From: Arthrobacter sp. PAMC 25486
GTDB taxonomy: Bacteria; Actinomycetota; Actinomycetes; Actinomycetales; Micrococcaceae
NCBI RefSeq assembly: GCF_000785535.1
Contig: NZ_CP007595.1
Span: 4,362,439 to 4,426,438, forward strand
Direction: 5' to 3'
DNA: 64,000 nt
Positions 1 through 8,547 of the stretch are shown here, one piece after another. Position 1 is the stretch's first letter; each line of letters opens with the position of its first letter. The position numbers were made by a program, and so were the translations under genes. The notes beneath the pieces were generated by a model. That model was not told the DNA's origin, ran no database searches, and worked only from the letters and a program-made list of their open reading frames with translations.

Positions 1-1
1 G

Positions 2-322
2 GAACGCCTGGCCCTGATCCGGCCAGGTGCCACCTTCATCAACACCTCGCGCGGAGCCCTGATTGACCAAGTGGCGCTGCTCCAACGTGTCCAGACCGGA
101 ACGCTTTATGCGGTCCTGGACGTCACCACACCCGAGGTGCTGGAAGCCGGGCACCCCTTCTACAGCGAACCCAACGTGACCTTGACCCCGCATATAGCCG
201 GCGCACTCGGCGTCGAACTTGCCCGGCTGGGTACCTCGGCACTGGCCGAGGCAGGCCGTGCGGCGAGAGATGAACCTCTCGCCTTCCCCGTGACCCGGGC
301 AGACTGGGACCGCATCGCCTGA
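2..322 (+). CDS. D-isomer-specific 2-hydroxyacid dehydrogenase, C-terminal part (5' end outside window)
   Basis: The reading frame is open from the first bases and ends at the TGA at 320-322, so only about 106 C-terminal residues are present. The stretch with INTSRGALID followed by a Val-Leu-Asp-Val-Thr segment and an 'NVTLTPHIAG' segment is the classic end of the NAD-binding domain of 2-hydroxyacid dehydrogenases; the His of TPHIAG is the family's catalytic histidine. The family reduces 2-keto acids or oxidises 2-hydroxy acids with NAD(P). It lies 57 bp upstream of the DUF2264 gene on the same strand and probably shares its transcript. Substrate cannot be told from this fragment. Confidence 0.85.
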   Translation, partial: ERLALIRPGATFINTSRGALIDQVALLQRVQTGTLYAVLDVTTPEVLEAGHPFYSEPNVTLTPHIAGALGVELARLGTSALAEAGRAARDEPLAFPVTRADWDRIA

Positions 323-379
323 GGAACCCCAAACCCTGCCCGCAACGAAACCATCCGCCAAGAAAGAGACTGCAAAACA

Positions 380-2380
380 ATGACGTTTCCCCCGCTCGAC
401 CCTGAGCTCAGCCCCCTCACCGGATGGACACGAGACCACTGGCTGCATTTTGCCGACGCGCAGCTGTGTGCTGTCCGGCCCTGGGCAACAGAGGACTTCT
501 CCCGTATCCAGCTGCCCGGCAGGCCAGCATCTTCCGGGGAACTCTCGGACGGACTCGAAGGATACGCCCGCACCTTCCTGCTGGTGGCGTTTCGGGTGGC
601 CGGGGAAAAGGGCGACGATCCGCACGGGCACCTTGAGCTGTACCGCCGCGGACTGTTGGCCGGAACGGCGGGCCAATGGCCGCCCATCAAGACCCGCTCC
701 CAGCCCCTGGTGGAGGCAGCCTCCATTGCTTTGGGCCTGCAGCTGACCCGCGAATGGCTGTGGGATGCCCTCACCATCAGCGAACAGGACCAGGTCGCCG
801 CGTGGCTGGCAGGCTCATCGACCAGCGCCGCAAACGCCAACAACTGGGTGCTGTTTTCCTTGATGATCGCCGAATTCCTGGCCAGCGCGGGCTACCCCCA
901 TAACCAAAACCACATTGAGCATGGCCTGAACCTTATGGAAGGCTGGTACGTAGGCGATGGCTGGTACCGCGACGGTGACGGTGACTTCTTTGACTACTAC
1001 TGCGGCTGGGCCATGCACCTGTACCCGCTGCTGTGGCTGGGCCTGCTGGAACGCCGCGATCCGGAGCGTGCGGCCGAGCTGCGGCCGCGATTTGTCCGGC
1101 GGCTCGAGGAGTTCTTGCCGGACCACGTAGGCTTCTTTGGCGGTTCCGGTTCCCCGGTGTACCAGGGTCGCTCGCTGATTTACCGCTACGCCGCGGTGGC
1201 TCCGCTGTTCATGGCCGAGATTGCGGGGGCTACATCACCGCTGTCGCCGGGAGCGCTGCGCCGGGTTGCCAGCGGTGCCGCGAAGTTCTTTGCCGACGGA
1301 GGATCCTACGCGCCGGAAGGTGCCGCACCTGCTGGCGAGACGTCTGCGGGCGACGGCGAACTGGGCTTGCCGTCGCTTGGCTGGCAGCGCGAATTCCTGC
1401 CCATGGTGCAGTCCTACTCGGGTCCGGCGTCGCCCTTCTGGACGAGCAAGGCATTCGTGGGCCTGCTCCTGCCCGCCGACCACCCGGTGTGGACGGCAGT
1501 GGAAGAAGCGTCACCGGTTGAAGAACGCGACCGGACCCGCGTGGCACCCGGCCCGAACTTCATTCTGGCCTCCACGGCAGCCGATGGGATTGCCCGGTTG
1601 CTCAACCACGGCAGCGACAAGTACTACGGGCCCGGACTTGAAAATGTGGAGTACAGCAGATTGGCCTACTCAAGTCACACGGCCCCGGTGTATGACCCGC
1701 AAAACCCTGTGGACAACCACATCGGTGTCCTGAACGCCGACGGCCAAAGCTCGGTGCGGATGCGCATCCACCGGCTCGATGCGGATGAGAACAGCGTGGC
1801 CAGCTACTACCAGCCGGTGTGGGGACGCGAGGACGAAGCAGACTCGCCTTGGAAAATTGCGACGGCGGCGACCACAGCCGGGGGATATGAGCTCCGGGTC
1901 CACGCGGTCTCACTCGCCGCTGAAAGCCAGGACGCTGGCACCATCGACGGCGTGCCCCGAACCATTCGTGAGGGCGGATATGGGATTGCCGCGGATGCTC
2001 CGGTGGCGTCCTCAGCATTGACGGGCGGCGTGGACGGTGAAGGGGGTGCGGCTGCGGTGGACGGCTCCACCGTGTTCACGTCCGGGCTGCATAGCATGAT
2101 CTGGCCGTTGCTGGGTTATTCCTCGGCGGGTAAGACCTCTGCCACCGGACTGTCCCCGCTGGGTGAACACACGTCCGTGCCCTATCTGGAAGGCGGCTTC
2201 AAGGGACCTCGCAGCATCTTCGCCTCGCTCGTGCGCCTGGGCGGCAGTGCCGTGGAGATCGGTCCCACGGATGTGATCATCAACGACCAGGGCGGCACCA
2301 TCACGGTTTCCGTCACCGCCCCGGGCGGAACCGCCCTGAATGTCCGCCTCAACGCCTCATCCAGTGGGTGTGCGTTTTGA
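380..2380 (+). CDS. DUF2264 domain-containing protein
   Basis: This 666-residue protein has the typical length and opening of DUF2264 proteins: an N-terminal alpha-helical barrel-like half (roughly residues 1-370, with segments such as NNWVLFSLMIAEF and DGDFFDYYCGWAMHLYPLLW) followed by a beta-rich half. There is no signal peptide, so it is probably cytoplasmic. The biochemical role of the family is not firmly established; it recurs in polysaccharide-utilisation loci and the fold suggests a lyase or hydrolase acting on oligosaccharides. It sits between a hydroxyacid dehydrogenase and a sulfatase on one strand, which supports a role in breakdown of a sulfated or uronic-acid-containing glycan. 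The ATG at 380 has only a weak purine-rich stretch upstream. Confidence 0.85.
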   Translation: MTFPPLDPELSPLTGWTRDHWLHFADAQLCAVRPWATEDFSRIQLPGRPASSGELSDGLEGYARTFLLVAFRVAGEKGDDPHGHLELYRRGLLAGTAGQWPPIKTRSQPLVEAASIALGLQLTREWLWDALTISEQDQVAAWLAGSSTSAANANNWVLFSLMIAEFLASAGYPHNQNHIEHGLNLMEGWYVGDGWYRDGDGDFFDYYCGWAMHLYPLLWLGLLERRDPERAAELRPRFVRRLEEFLPDHVGFFGGSGSPVYQGRSLIYRYAAVAPLFMAEIAGATSPLSPGALRRVASGAAKFFADGGSYAPEGAAPAGETSAGDGELGLPSLGWQREFLPMVQSYSGPASPFWTSKAFVGLLLPADHPVWTAVEEASPVEERDRTRVAPGPNFILASTAADGIARLLNHGSDKYYGPGLENVEYSRLAYSSHTAPVYDPQNPVDNHIGVLNADGQSSVRMRIHRLDADENSVASYYQPVWGREDEADSPWKIATAATTAGGYELRVHAVSLAAESQDAGTIDGVPRTIREGGYGIAADAPVASSALTGGVDGEGGAAAVDGSTVFTSGLHSMIWPLLGYSSAGKTSATGLSPLGEHTSVPYLEGGFKGPRSIFASLVRLGGSAVEIGPTDVIINDQGGTITVSVTAPGGTALNVRLNASSSGCAF

Positions 2381-2445
2381 ACGGTGCACCACCGGTACTG
2401 CAAGTCTCGATCCCCAGAACTCAATGAAGGAGAAGCTGTCCAACG

Positions 2446-3933
2446 ATGACCAAGCCAAACGTAATTTTAATCTGTGTTGATGAATGGCGCGGTGACGCAC
2501 TGTCATCGGAGGGGCACCCCTTCGTGGAAACACCCCACCTGGACGAGCTGGCCCGCAGGGGTGTCCGTTTTTCCAAGGGCTATTCGGCCACGCCCACCTG
2601 TGTGCCCGCACGCGTTGCCCTCTTTACCGGCCAGTCGCAGGAAAAGCATGGCCGAGTTGGCTACAACGACGGCGTCCCCTTTGACGTGGCACACCCGGTG
2701 ACCATCCAGGGAGAATTCAAGAAGGCTGGCTACCATACCCAGGCCATTGGAAAAATGCATGTGTATCCGGAACGGGCCCGCATAGGTTTTGACGATGTCA
2801 TCCTGCACGACGGCTTTATGCATTTCTCCCGGAAGAACTTCAAGCAGAACTTTGCCTTCTTCGACGACTATGTGCCGTGGCTGCGCCGCCAGCCCGGCAG
2901 CACCCCCGAGGCGGAATACTTCGACAACGGGGTGAACTGCAACTCCGTGGTGGCCCGTCCCTGGGACAAGGCCGAACACCTGCACCCCAGCCACTGGATC
3001 GGCACCCAGGCCATCGACTGGATGTATCGGCGCGACCCGTCCAAGCCGTTCTTCCTGTACCTGTCGTGGCACCGGCCGCACCCGCCATATGATCCGCCAC
3101 AGTGGGCCTATGACCAATACCTGGACATCGACCCCTACAAGCCGGTGGAAGGCGACTGGGAACAGGATTGGGACGAGTTCCGCAAGGACGGCGACTACCA
3201 GGCTGCCTTTGGCGGCCTGGCCGACCGGACCGTGCACCGCGCCCGGGCCGGATACTACGGCCTGATGGCGCAGATTGACCTGCAGATCAACCGGATCAAG
3301 GAGTCCCTCGTGGACTTTGGCCTGGCCGAGGACACCATCATTGCCTTCACCTCGGACCATGGGGAGATGATGGGAGACCACCACATGTTCCGCAAGGGTC
3401 TGCCTTATGAGGGCTCGGCGCGCGTACCCTTCATCGTCGCCGATGCGCCCTCCGCCAAGAACTCTGCCCGGGGCGCAGTCATGGACGACGTCGTCGAGCT
3501 GCGGGACCTCATGCCCACCCTGCTGGACTTGGCGGGCGTGGAGATTCCCGATTCGGTGGACGGCAAGTCACTGGCACCGCACGTTCGCGGCGAAGCGGAT
3601 GCCGGACCGGTCCGGGACTACCTGCACGGCGAGCACGTCTATTTCAACCAGAACATCCAGTGGCTGACGGACGGCAAGATCAAGTACGTGTGGGGTTCCG
3701 CCAAGGGTGTGGAGCAGCTCTTTGACCTGGCCACGGATCCCGATGAGTGCCGCAACCTGGCCCATGATGCGGCCTCGACGCCGCTGCTGGATCTCTGGCG
3801 GGCAAGAATGGTGGAGGCCCTTGACGGCCGTGAAGAGGGCTTCGTGCAGGACGGGAAGCTGGTCGCGGGCCGGCCCGTTGTCACCATCCTGGCGCACACG
3901 CGAGAGCGGATCGCTGCCGCTGCCAGCCACTGA
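2446..3933 (+). CDS. Cys-type sulfatase (arylsulfatase family)
   Basis: A 495-residue sulfatase. Residues 4-12 (PNVILICVD) form the metal-binding N-terminal strand, and TCVPARVALFTG carries the C-x-P-x-R sulfatase signature with Cys52 as the residue that must be converted to formylglycine. TSDHGEMMGDH near residues 302-312 supplies the second Asp/His metal ligands. The protein would hydrolyse a sulfate ester, probably on a sugar given its neighbours. No signal peptide is visible, so it seems to act in the cytoplasm on imported substrate. The cognate maturase appears to be the formylglycine-generating enzyme at 20411-21418. An AAGGAG sequence lies about 14 nt before the ATG. A strong hairpin closes the transcript. 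Confidence 0.93.
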   Translation: MTKPNVILICVDEWRGDALSSEGHPFVETPHLDELARRGVRFSKGYSATPTCVPARVALFTGQSQEKHGRVGYNDGVPFDVAHPVTIQGEFKKAGYHTQAIGKMHVYPERARIGFDDVILHDGFMHFSRKNFKQNFAFFDDYVPWLRRQPGSTPEAEYFDNGVNCNSVVARPWDKAEHLHPSHWIGTQAIDWMYRRDPSKPFFLYLSWHRPHPPYDPPQWAYDQYLDIDPYKPVEGDWEQDWDEFRKDGDYQAAFGGLADRTVHRARAGYYGLMAQIDLQINRIKESLVDFGLAEDTIIAFTSDHGEMMGDHHMFRKGLPYEGSARVPFIVADAPSAKNSARGAVMDDVVELRDLMPTLLDLAGVEIPDSVDGKSLAPHVRGEADAGPVRDYLHGEHVYFNQNIQWLTDGKIKYVWGSAKGVEQLFDLATDPDECRNLAHDAASTPLLDLWRARMVEALDGREEGFVQDGKLVAGRPVVTILAHTRERIAAAASH

Positions 3934-3948
3934 CTCCCCACCCAAGGA

Positions 3949-3996
3949 CGACGGCGGGGGGGAACCTTTCGGAGGAAAGGTTCCCCCCCGCCGTCG
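3949..3996. terminator. Bidirectional hairpin terminator
   Basis: Two perfectly complementary 22-nt arms (3949-3970 and 3975-3996) enclose a 4-nt loop GGAG. The stem contains a run of seven G opposite seven C. It lies between the convergent sulfatase (+) and aminopeptidase C (-) genes, with TTTT just after the right arm, so it can end transcription from either side. Confidence 0.9.
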
Positions 3997-4015
3997 GACT
4001 TTTCGACTGGATTGA

Positions 4016-5383
4016 TTAGGCCAGGGCCCCCATGGGATCCCAGGCCGGCAGGACGGTGGCCTCGGCGCCCAGAGCCTGCTGCAGTTCGGGGGAGAGACGC
4101 TTCTTGTCCACCACCACCTCGAAGACGTACTCGTCGAACCAGTTGTCGGCCATGGTGTAGTAGCCCTTGTCGCCGCTCTCATCACCCCAGCTGTTCTCCA
4201 CACGCCAGCGCCGGGTGCGACCCTCGAACACGTCTACACCGGTCAGCAGCATGGCGTGGGTCATGGCGGAGGCGCCAAAGCGGACCCGGGTTTCCTTGTC
4301 CATGGCCAGCTCTGCGCCGTACAGCCCGGCGTAGTCGTAGAGCTCGGCGTCCCAGATGCCTTCCTGGCGGACCATCTGCGGGCCAACGTCGCAGCCGAAC
4401 CATACGGGTTCGCCATCCAGGATGGCCTCCTTGGCCAGGCGCTTGGCCAGGTCGATGTCCACGTTCAGGTAGAGCACGGGGGCCGCGCCCACTACATTGC
4501 CCAGGTGCTCCACCGTCAGGGTGCCGCCCTTGGGATGCTCGGCCCGGGGGTCGTCCACCAAGCACACATAGTCCTCGAGGTTGATGGTGGTGTACTTGGC
4601 CAGGAATTCCTGCGGTGTCAGGGTGCCCTCGTGGTGGAAGACCTTGTCATCGTCGGTGTACTCCCACTCGAACGATGTTGGCGGGGTGCCCAGGTGCAGG
4701 GTCAGGATGCGGTGCGCGTCGGAAAGGATGCGTTCCGAGGCGGCCTGCACACCGGCCGTGTCGCCGCTGTTGGTGAGCGCGCGCAGCTCGCCGGCGCCGC
4801 GGCGCAGCAAGGTGCACAGGACGGCGTTCATACGCCCGGTGTTGGAGGAGGACTCGGTTTCCGGCATGACGGATTTGGGCACGGCGCCGTACTTGCTGAA
4901 GATGTTCACGGCCATGTCCCATTGGCCGCCATCGCCCATGACGTCGCGGAGCAGGTGGGCCACGAGCCGGTCATCTTCTGGACGGTCCGCGGTTTCCAGG
5001 ACGGAGGCTAGAAAATAGTTCGCGCGCTCCAGCTTGTCGAAGTACATGGCGTGGTTTTGGGAGAACTCAAACTCCTTGACGCCCAGCGTTTCTTTGGCGC
5101 CGACGCGCAGCAGGTTTAGTGCGGCAAAGAGCCAGCAGCGCCCGGACTTCTTTTGGTTGGTGACCTTCCAGTCGTCAATGCGGTGGGAGACGGTGGTGGT
5201 CAGGGCGGTGGCAAGCTGGTGGTCAATGGCGAGGTCGTCGACACTGACCCTCGCGATGGCGTTTTGGGTGCGCTTCAGGACTGGATCGGCGGCGAATGAA
5301 TCACGCATGGTTGCCAGGGATTCGGCTGTCAGCAGGGATTTGTTTGTCAGGGGAGAAGTGGTCACAGCTGTGACGGTGCTCAT
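4016..5383 (-). CDS. pepC: Aminopeptidase C / bleomycin hydrolase-type cysteine peptidase (C1B)
   Basis: A 455-residue C1 peptidase of the PepC/bleomycin hydrolase type. The catalytic triad is visible: Cys83 in KSGRCWLFAALN, His376 in MTHAMLLTGVD and Asn397 in VENSWGDE. The length matches bacterial PepC, a cytoplasmic hexameric aminopeptidase that removes N-terminal residues from peptides. The ATG at 5383 is chosen because AGGAG sits about 8 nt upstream; the frame stays open further upstream to a TTG at 5545, but that part has no family similarity. The gene is monocistronic, convergent with the sulfatase and divergent from the GrpB-GNAT gene. Confidence 0.93.
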   Translation of the reverse strand: MSTVTAVTTSPLTNKSLLTAESLATMRDSFAADPVLKRTQNAIARVSVDDLAIDHQLATALTTTVSHRIDDWKVTNQKKSGRCWLFAALNLLRVGAKETLGVKEFEFSQNHAMYFDKLERANYFLASVLETADRPEDDRLVAHLLRDVMGDGGQWDMAVNIFSKYGAVPKSVMPETESSSNTGRMNAVLCTLLRRGAGELRALTNSGDTAGVQAASERILSDAHRILTLHLGTPPTSFEWEYTDDDKVFHHEGTLTPQEFLAKYTTINLEDYVCLVDDPRAEHPKGGTLTVEHLGNVVGAAPVLYLNVDIDLAKRLAKEAILDGEPVWFGCDVGPQMVRQEGIWDAELYDYAGLYGAELAMDKETRVRFGASAMTHAMLLTGVDVFEGRTRRWRVENSWGDESGDKGYYTMADNWFDEYVFEVVVDKKRLSPELQQALGAEATVLPAWDPMGALA

Positions 5384-5591
5384 GGAAAAGGCTCCTGTGT
5401 GGGATTTATGGTTGGGCAGCGAACTGCCGCCTTGTTCGCGCCGGCATGCCGTCTCAGAACCGCTCAACAGGTATGCCCCAGCGCACATTCCGACACTATC
5501 GCAGAAATGCTGTCGCTGCGAGATCATGATTGAAATTCGTTCCAAAAAGTCAGTAACAACAAGTTTGGGGCCCGTTGGGCGGCTGCCCGCC

Positions 5592-5597
5592 TAGGAT
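5592..5597 (+). promoter_or_regulatory. -10 box TAGGAT of a leaderless gene
   Basis: TAGGAT lies 6 nt before the ATG at 5604 with no Shine-Dalgarno sequence between. This spacing is expected when the transcript begins at or next to the start codon, as in many actinobacterial genes. Confidence 0.6.
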
Positions 5598-5603
5598 TGC
5601 ACC

Positions 5604-6710
5604 ATGAGTTCTCCCGACAGCGTTGTCCCGCACCAGCCGACCTGGCATGAGGACTTCGAGCAAATTTGCGGCCACCTTCGGCCATGTCTGCCGAGAGTTC
5701 CGCACCACATCGAGCACGTGGGAAGCACCAGCGTGCCGGGTCTCGATGCCAAGCCGGTCATCGACCTGGATGTGGTGGTTCCGGCCGCCAGTCACGTGGC
5801 TCCGGCGATTGCCGCATTGGCCGACGCAGGATGGGTACACGAAGGCAACCTGGGGATTGCAGGCAGGGAGGCCTTTGAAATGCTCCCGGGGCTGCCGCTG
5901 CACCACCTCTACCTTGTCGTGGAGGGTTCGCAGCCTCACCGCAACCATGTGGACTTTCGCGACTTCCTGCGCTCCCATCCCGCCGAAGCCCAACGGTATG
6001 CGGCCGTCAAACGGGAGCTGTCCCCGCTCCTGGACACGGACCGCCAGTCATACACGGAAGGCAAGAACGCGATCGTGGAGGAACTGCTGGCGCTTGCCCG
6101 GGGTGCATCCATCCCGGCCCTGCGGGTTCCCAACCGCGGCACCTTTGCCAACCACGAGACGTTCTCCCTCGGCGACGGCACCGTGGTCCTGCGCCCGCTC
6201 ACCATGGACGACGCCGCAGCCCACCTGGCTGGCGAGGACAGCGAGTTTTCCACCTGGCTAAGCGGCGGCGTCAGCACCGAGGAAACCGTCCGCAGGCACA
6301 TGGAGCGCTCGCAGGTCCTGTGGCGGGACGGCGGGCCAATTTTTGCCTTTGCCATCTGCCATGAAGGAAGCAATACACCGCTCGGCACCCTAGACGTCCA
6401 GCTCGAACAACCCGGCTTCGCACCCGGCCAGGCCAACCTGGCTTACGGACTTTACCCGGCTGCCCGCGGGCATGGTCTGGCCACGCGCGCTGTGGACCTT
6501 GCCATGGAATTCTTGAGGCGCCACACGGACGCCACCTCCGCCCTGATCCGGGCCCTGCCCGGCAACCCGCGTTCCGCCACGGTCGCCCTGCGTGCAGGAT
6601 TTACCCTTGTCTGTGCTGCGGGCGATTCTCCGGACGGGCACGCCTGGCACCAAAGGGAGGTGGAACGTGACGGCCCCAGGCAGGTCCCGGCACAGGTGAG
6701 CGGCCGTTGA
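5604..6710 (+). CDS. GrpB-family nucleotidyltransferase-like domain fused to a GNAT acetyltransferase
   Basis: The 368-residue protein has two domains. Residues about 1-165 match GrpB/UPF0157 (HIEHVGSTSVPGLDAKPVID followed by an IDLDVVV strand), a nucleotidyltransferase-fold family of unclear substrate. Residues about 180-355 form a GNAT domain of the RimJ/RimL type that starts at VVLRPLTMDDAAAH and contains GLYPAARGHGLATRAVDL, the acetyl-CoA pyrophosphate loop. These domains are usually separate proteins; here the linker is short and no stop or frameshift lies between them. A small-molecule modification or toxin/antibiotic acetylation role is possible but unproven. Translation probably starts without a leader (TAGGAT box at 5592). 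Confidence 0.85.
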   Translation: MSSPDSVVPHQPTWHEDFEQICGHLRPCLPRVPHHIEHVGSTSVPGLDAKPVIDLDVVVPAASHVAPAIAALADAGWVHEGNLGIAGREAFEMLPGLPLHHLYLVVEGSQPHRNHVDFRDFLRSHPAEAQRYAAVKRELSPLLDTDRQSYTEGKNAIVEELLALARGASIPALRVPNRGTFANHETFSLGDGTVVLRPLTMDDAAAHLAGEDSEFSTWLSGGVSTEETVRRHMERSQVLWRDGGPIFAFAICHEGSNTPLGTLDVQLEQPGFAPGQANLAYGLYPAARGHGLATRAVDLAMEFLRRHTDATSALIRALPGNPRSATVALRAGFTLVCAAGDSPDGHAWHQREVERDGPRQVPAQVSGR

Positions 6711-6815
6711 CCCTGGGTGCCGGGGCTCTCGTCCGGCGAGGTGGGCCGCACCCAAACCGCCGCGGTCGCGGGATCCGGCCATCCGGCGTCGTCCATCAGG
6801 GGACAGGGCGGCTGC

Positions 6816-6821
6816 TATCCT
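6816..6821 (+). promoter_or_regulatory. -10 box TATCCT of a leaderless gene
   Basis: TATCCT ends 6 nt before the ATG at 6828, with no ribosome binding site in between. It supports the start chosen for the downstream Nudix gene rather than upstream in-frame codons. Confidence 0.55.
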
Positions 6822-6827
6822 CGAACG

Positions 6828-7289
6828 ATGCCAAAGGTGACAGAGAAAGCAGTGTGCTACGTGGTCCAGGACGGCCATCTGCTGGTCTTCACCCACCTGC
6901 GGCACCCCATGCACATCACCGGCCTGCGGCACCCCATGCACATCACCGGTGTCCAGGTGCCGGCCGGCACTATCGCCGAGGGCGAGTCTCCCATTGAGGC
7001 GGCCGAGCGCGAACTTCTCGAGGAAACCGGGATGACAGGGATCGTCAGCCGCGAGCTGGGCACGGCGTCCTACGATGTACGGCCCATGCGCGATGAGATC
7101 GCCAACCGGCATTTTCTGGACCTGACAGTCCCACCGCAGGATGTGTCCCGCCGCTGGATCGCGCGGGAATCGGACCCGTCGCACGGTGGTGCCGCGGAGG
7201 AATGGGAGTGCTGGTGGCTGCCGCTGGAACAAGCCCACGTGCTGGCGGCCGGGCTGGGCTCCCAGCTGTGGCGGCTCGCTCAGCCATAG
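6828..7289 (+). CDS. Nudix hydrolase with an internal 9-residue duplication
   Basis: A 153-residue Nudix hydrolase. The Nudix box is complete: G-x5-E-x7-R-E-x2-E-E-x-G, beginning at GTIAEGE and ending at LLEETG, which binds Mg2+ and cleaves nucleoside-diphosphate-linked substrates. The start at 6828 follows a leaderless-type -10 box; the frame is open further upstream without family features. Just before the Nudix box the peptide LRHPMHITG occurs twice in tandem, encoded by a perfect 27-bp period repeat (6897-6949). The duplicate falls in the strand leading to the active-site loop, so it may affect activity or be a recent copy error. The substrate cannot be inferred. Confidence 0.88.
   Translation: MPKVTEKAVCYVVQDGHLLVFTHLRHPMHITGLRHPMHITGVQVPAGTIAEGESPIEAAERELLEETGMTGIVSRELGTASYDVRPMRDEIANRHFLDLTVPPQDVSRRWIARESDPSHGGAAEEWECWWLPLEQAHVLAAGLGSQLWRLAQP
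6897..6949 (+). repeat. In-frame 27-bp-period tandem duplication inside the Nudix gene
   Basis: Two identical 26-nt copies (6897-6922 and 6924-6949) lie one base apart. They duplicate nine codons (LRHPMHITG) without disturbing the frame. Perfect identity points to a recent event or a slippage-prone site. Confidence 0.95.
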
Positions 7290-7351
7290 CCCCGTCATTC
7301 ATGGAATGGTCCGTTGGCACGATCCTGCCAGCATCACCAGCAAGGTGCCCT

Positions 7352-7357
7352 TAGGCT
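7352..7357 (+). promoter_or_regulatory. -10 box TAGGCT of a leaderless gene
   Basis: TAGGCT ends 6 nt before the ATG at 7364, with only GGGCAG between. This is the leaderless arrangement seen repeatedly in this window. Confidence 0.55.
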
Positions 7358-7363
7358 GGGCAG

Positions 7364-7855
7364 ATGACTGGTTTCCGTTGGCGTCACTCGGTGCGTGCCC
7401 TCCTGCTTACTCCCGAACGACAACTGCTTCTTGGCCGCCACCGGGTCGGCAAGGGCTTTGTTTGGGCGGCTCCCGGCGGAGGAATTGAAGCTGGAGAATC
7501 CCCGCACGAGGCATTGCGGCGAGAGCTCCGGGAGGAAACCGGACTGCTCCTCGACGTATCGGCGCGGCCGGAGCACCTCTGGCACCAGGAAATCCACGAC
7601 AGTTCAATCACCGAGGGCTTTGACGGCGCCATCAATGACTATTTCCTGATCAAGACCAAGAGGTTTGCCCCCGCCGGGCTCTGGCCTCACGAGGTGCTCC
7701 TCGATGAAGGTCTGGACGGCCTCGCCTGGTGGTCGCTCGAAGAAATTCAGGCCGCAGGCCCCACCGAGGTGTTTGGCCCCCGCAATCTTGCCGCCCTCTT
7801 TTCGTCCATTGCGCAGGGCAACCACGCCAGCGGACCTGTGCGCATCGGGCATTAG
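7364..7855 (+). CDS. Nudix hydrolase
   Basis: A 163-residue Nudix protein. The Nudix box runs from GGIEAGE through RRELREETGLL and has all catalytic glutamates. The N-terminal strand RHSVRALLLTPERQLLLG and the C-terminal WWSLEEI segment are typical of small stand-alone Nudix hydrolases that clear oxidised nucleotides or hydrolyse NDP-X compounds. It follows another Nudix gene by 74 bp but carries its own -10 box (7352-7357), so the two may be transcribed separately. There is no close sequence similarity to the preceding Nudix protein outside the box, so a local duplication is not indicated. Confidence 0.9.
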   Translation: MTGFRWRHSVRALLLTPERQLLLGRHRVGKGFVWAAPGGGIEAGESPHEALRRELREETGLLLDVSARPEHLWHQEIHDSSITEGFDGAINDYFLIKTKRFAPAGLWPHEVLLDEGLDGLAWWSLEEIQAAGPTEVFGPRNLAALFSSIAQGNHASGPVRIGH

Positions 7856-7923
7856 CGCACCACCTTGTTCCGGGCCGGTTGATTGACGGGTGGGCCCGCC
7901 CTCGCATGTGGTTGGATGGCTTC

Positions 7924-8484
7924 ATGCATCGAAACGCCACTGCAATACCCTTGATTCGGCCCTGCATCTCCGTGGAATTGCCATCCCTTCATGCCATCGA
8001 ACGGTTGTATGCGGCTGCTTCCCAGCCGCCGCCACTGTCTGAAAAGGCAGAGGTCGCGGCACTCTTTGCAAGACTGTATGGCTACAACAGTGCACGAGCC
8101 GATGTGGCGGCCGTGACTGCCCATCTCGATGGCGAACTTGTTGGTTTCGCCTATGGCCATCCCTGGGAATGGGACAAAGAAACGGATCCATGGTCACAGC
8201 AACTTCAGGCTTGCCTGGGTGAGGAGGCTGCCGCGCTCATCGAGGGGTCATTTTCAGTGTTGCTGCTTGCCGTCCATCCCAGCTCCGGGCAGCGTGGAGT
8301 TGGCACCGAACTGCTCGAAATGCTCATGGCACACTCAGGCGCCCGAACCCATTGGCTGCAAACCACGGATGCTGATTCCCCTGCCCAGCGGCTGTACCGG
8401 CGCCAGGGATACCGAAAACTGGGCCACGGCCCAGAGGCCCCGGACGGGCGGCCGGGTCTGGTTCTTGTGCACACAATAGCCTGA
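7924..8484 (+). CDS. GNAT family N-acetyltransferase
   Basis: A 186-residue GNAT protein. The core strand FSVLLLAVHPSSGQRGVGTELLEMLM contains the acetyl-CoA binding loop (Q-R-G-V-G-T), and LYRRQGYRKLG is the usual C-terminal strand. The start at ATG 7924 is preferred because TTGGAT, a near-consensus -10 box, ends 6 nt before it; the frame is open for about 200 nt upstream but that part overlaps the Nudix gene. The acetyl acceptor is unknown. The protein would be cytoplasmic. Confidence 0.85.
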   Translation: MHRNATAIPLIRPCISVELPSLHAIERLYAAASQPPPLSEKAEVAALFARLYGYNSARADVAAVTAHLDGELVGFAYGHPWEWDKETDPWSQQLQACLGEEAAALIEGSFSVLLLAVHPSSGQRGVGTELLEMLMAHSGARTHWLQTTDADSPAQRLYRRQGYRKLGHGPEAPDGRPGLVLVHTIA

Positions 8485-8533
8485 GAATTCAGGGGCCAAC
8501 TTCCACCGTGCAAAGGTGGCCTGGGCCACACGC

Positions 8534-8539
8534 TAGACT
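8534..8539 (+). promoter_or_regulatory. -10 box TAGACT of a leaderless gene
   Basis: TAGACT ends 8 nt before the GTG start at 8548. No ribosome binding site lies in the short interval. Confidence 0.5.
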
Positions 8540-8547
8540 TTTCGACT

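Noticed and set aside
3949..3996. The very strong GC hairpin as part of a repeat family.
   Set aside because: No related sequence was noticed elsewhere in the window; a bidirectional terminator explains it.
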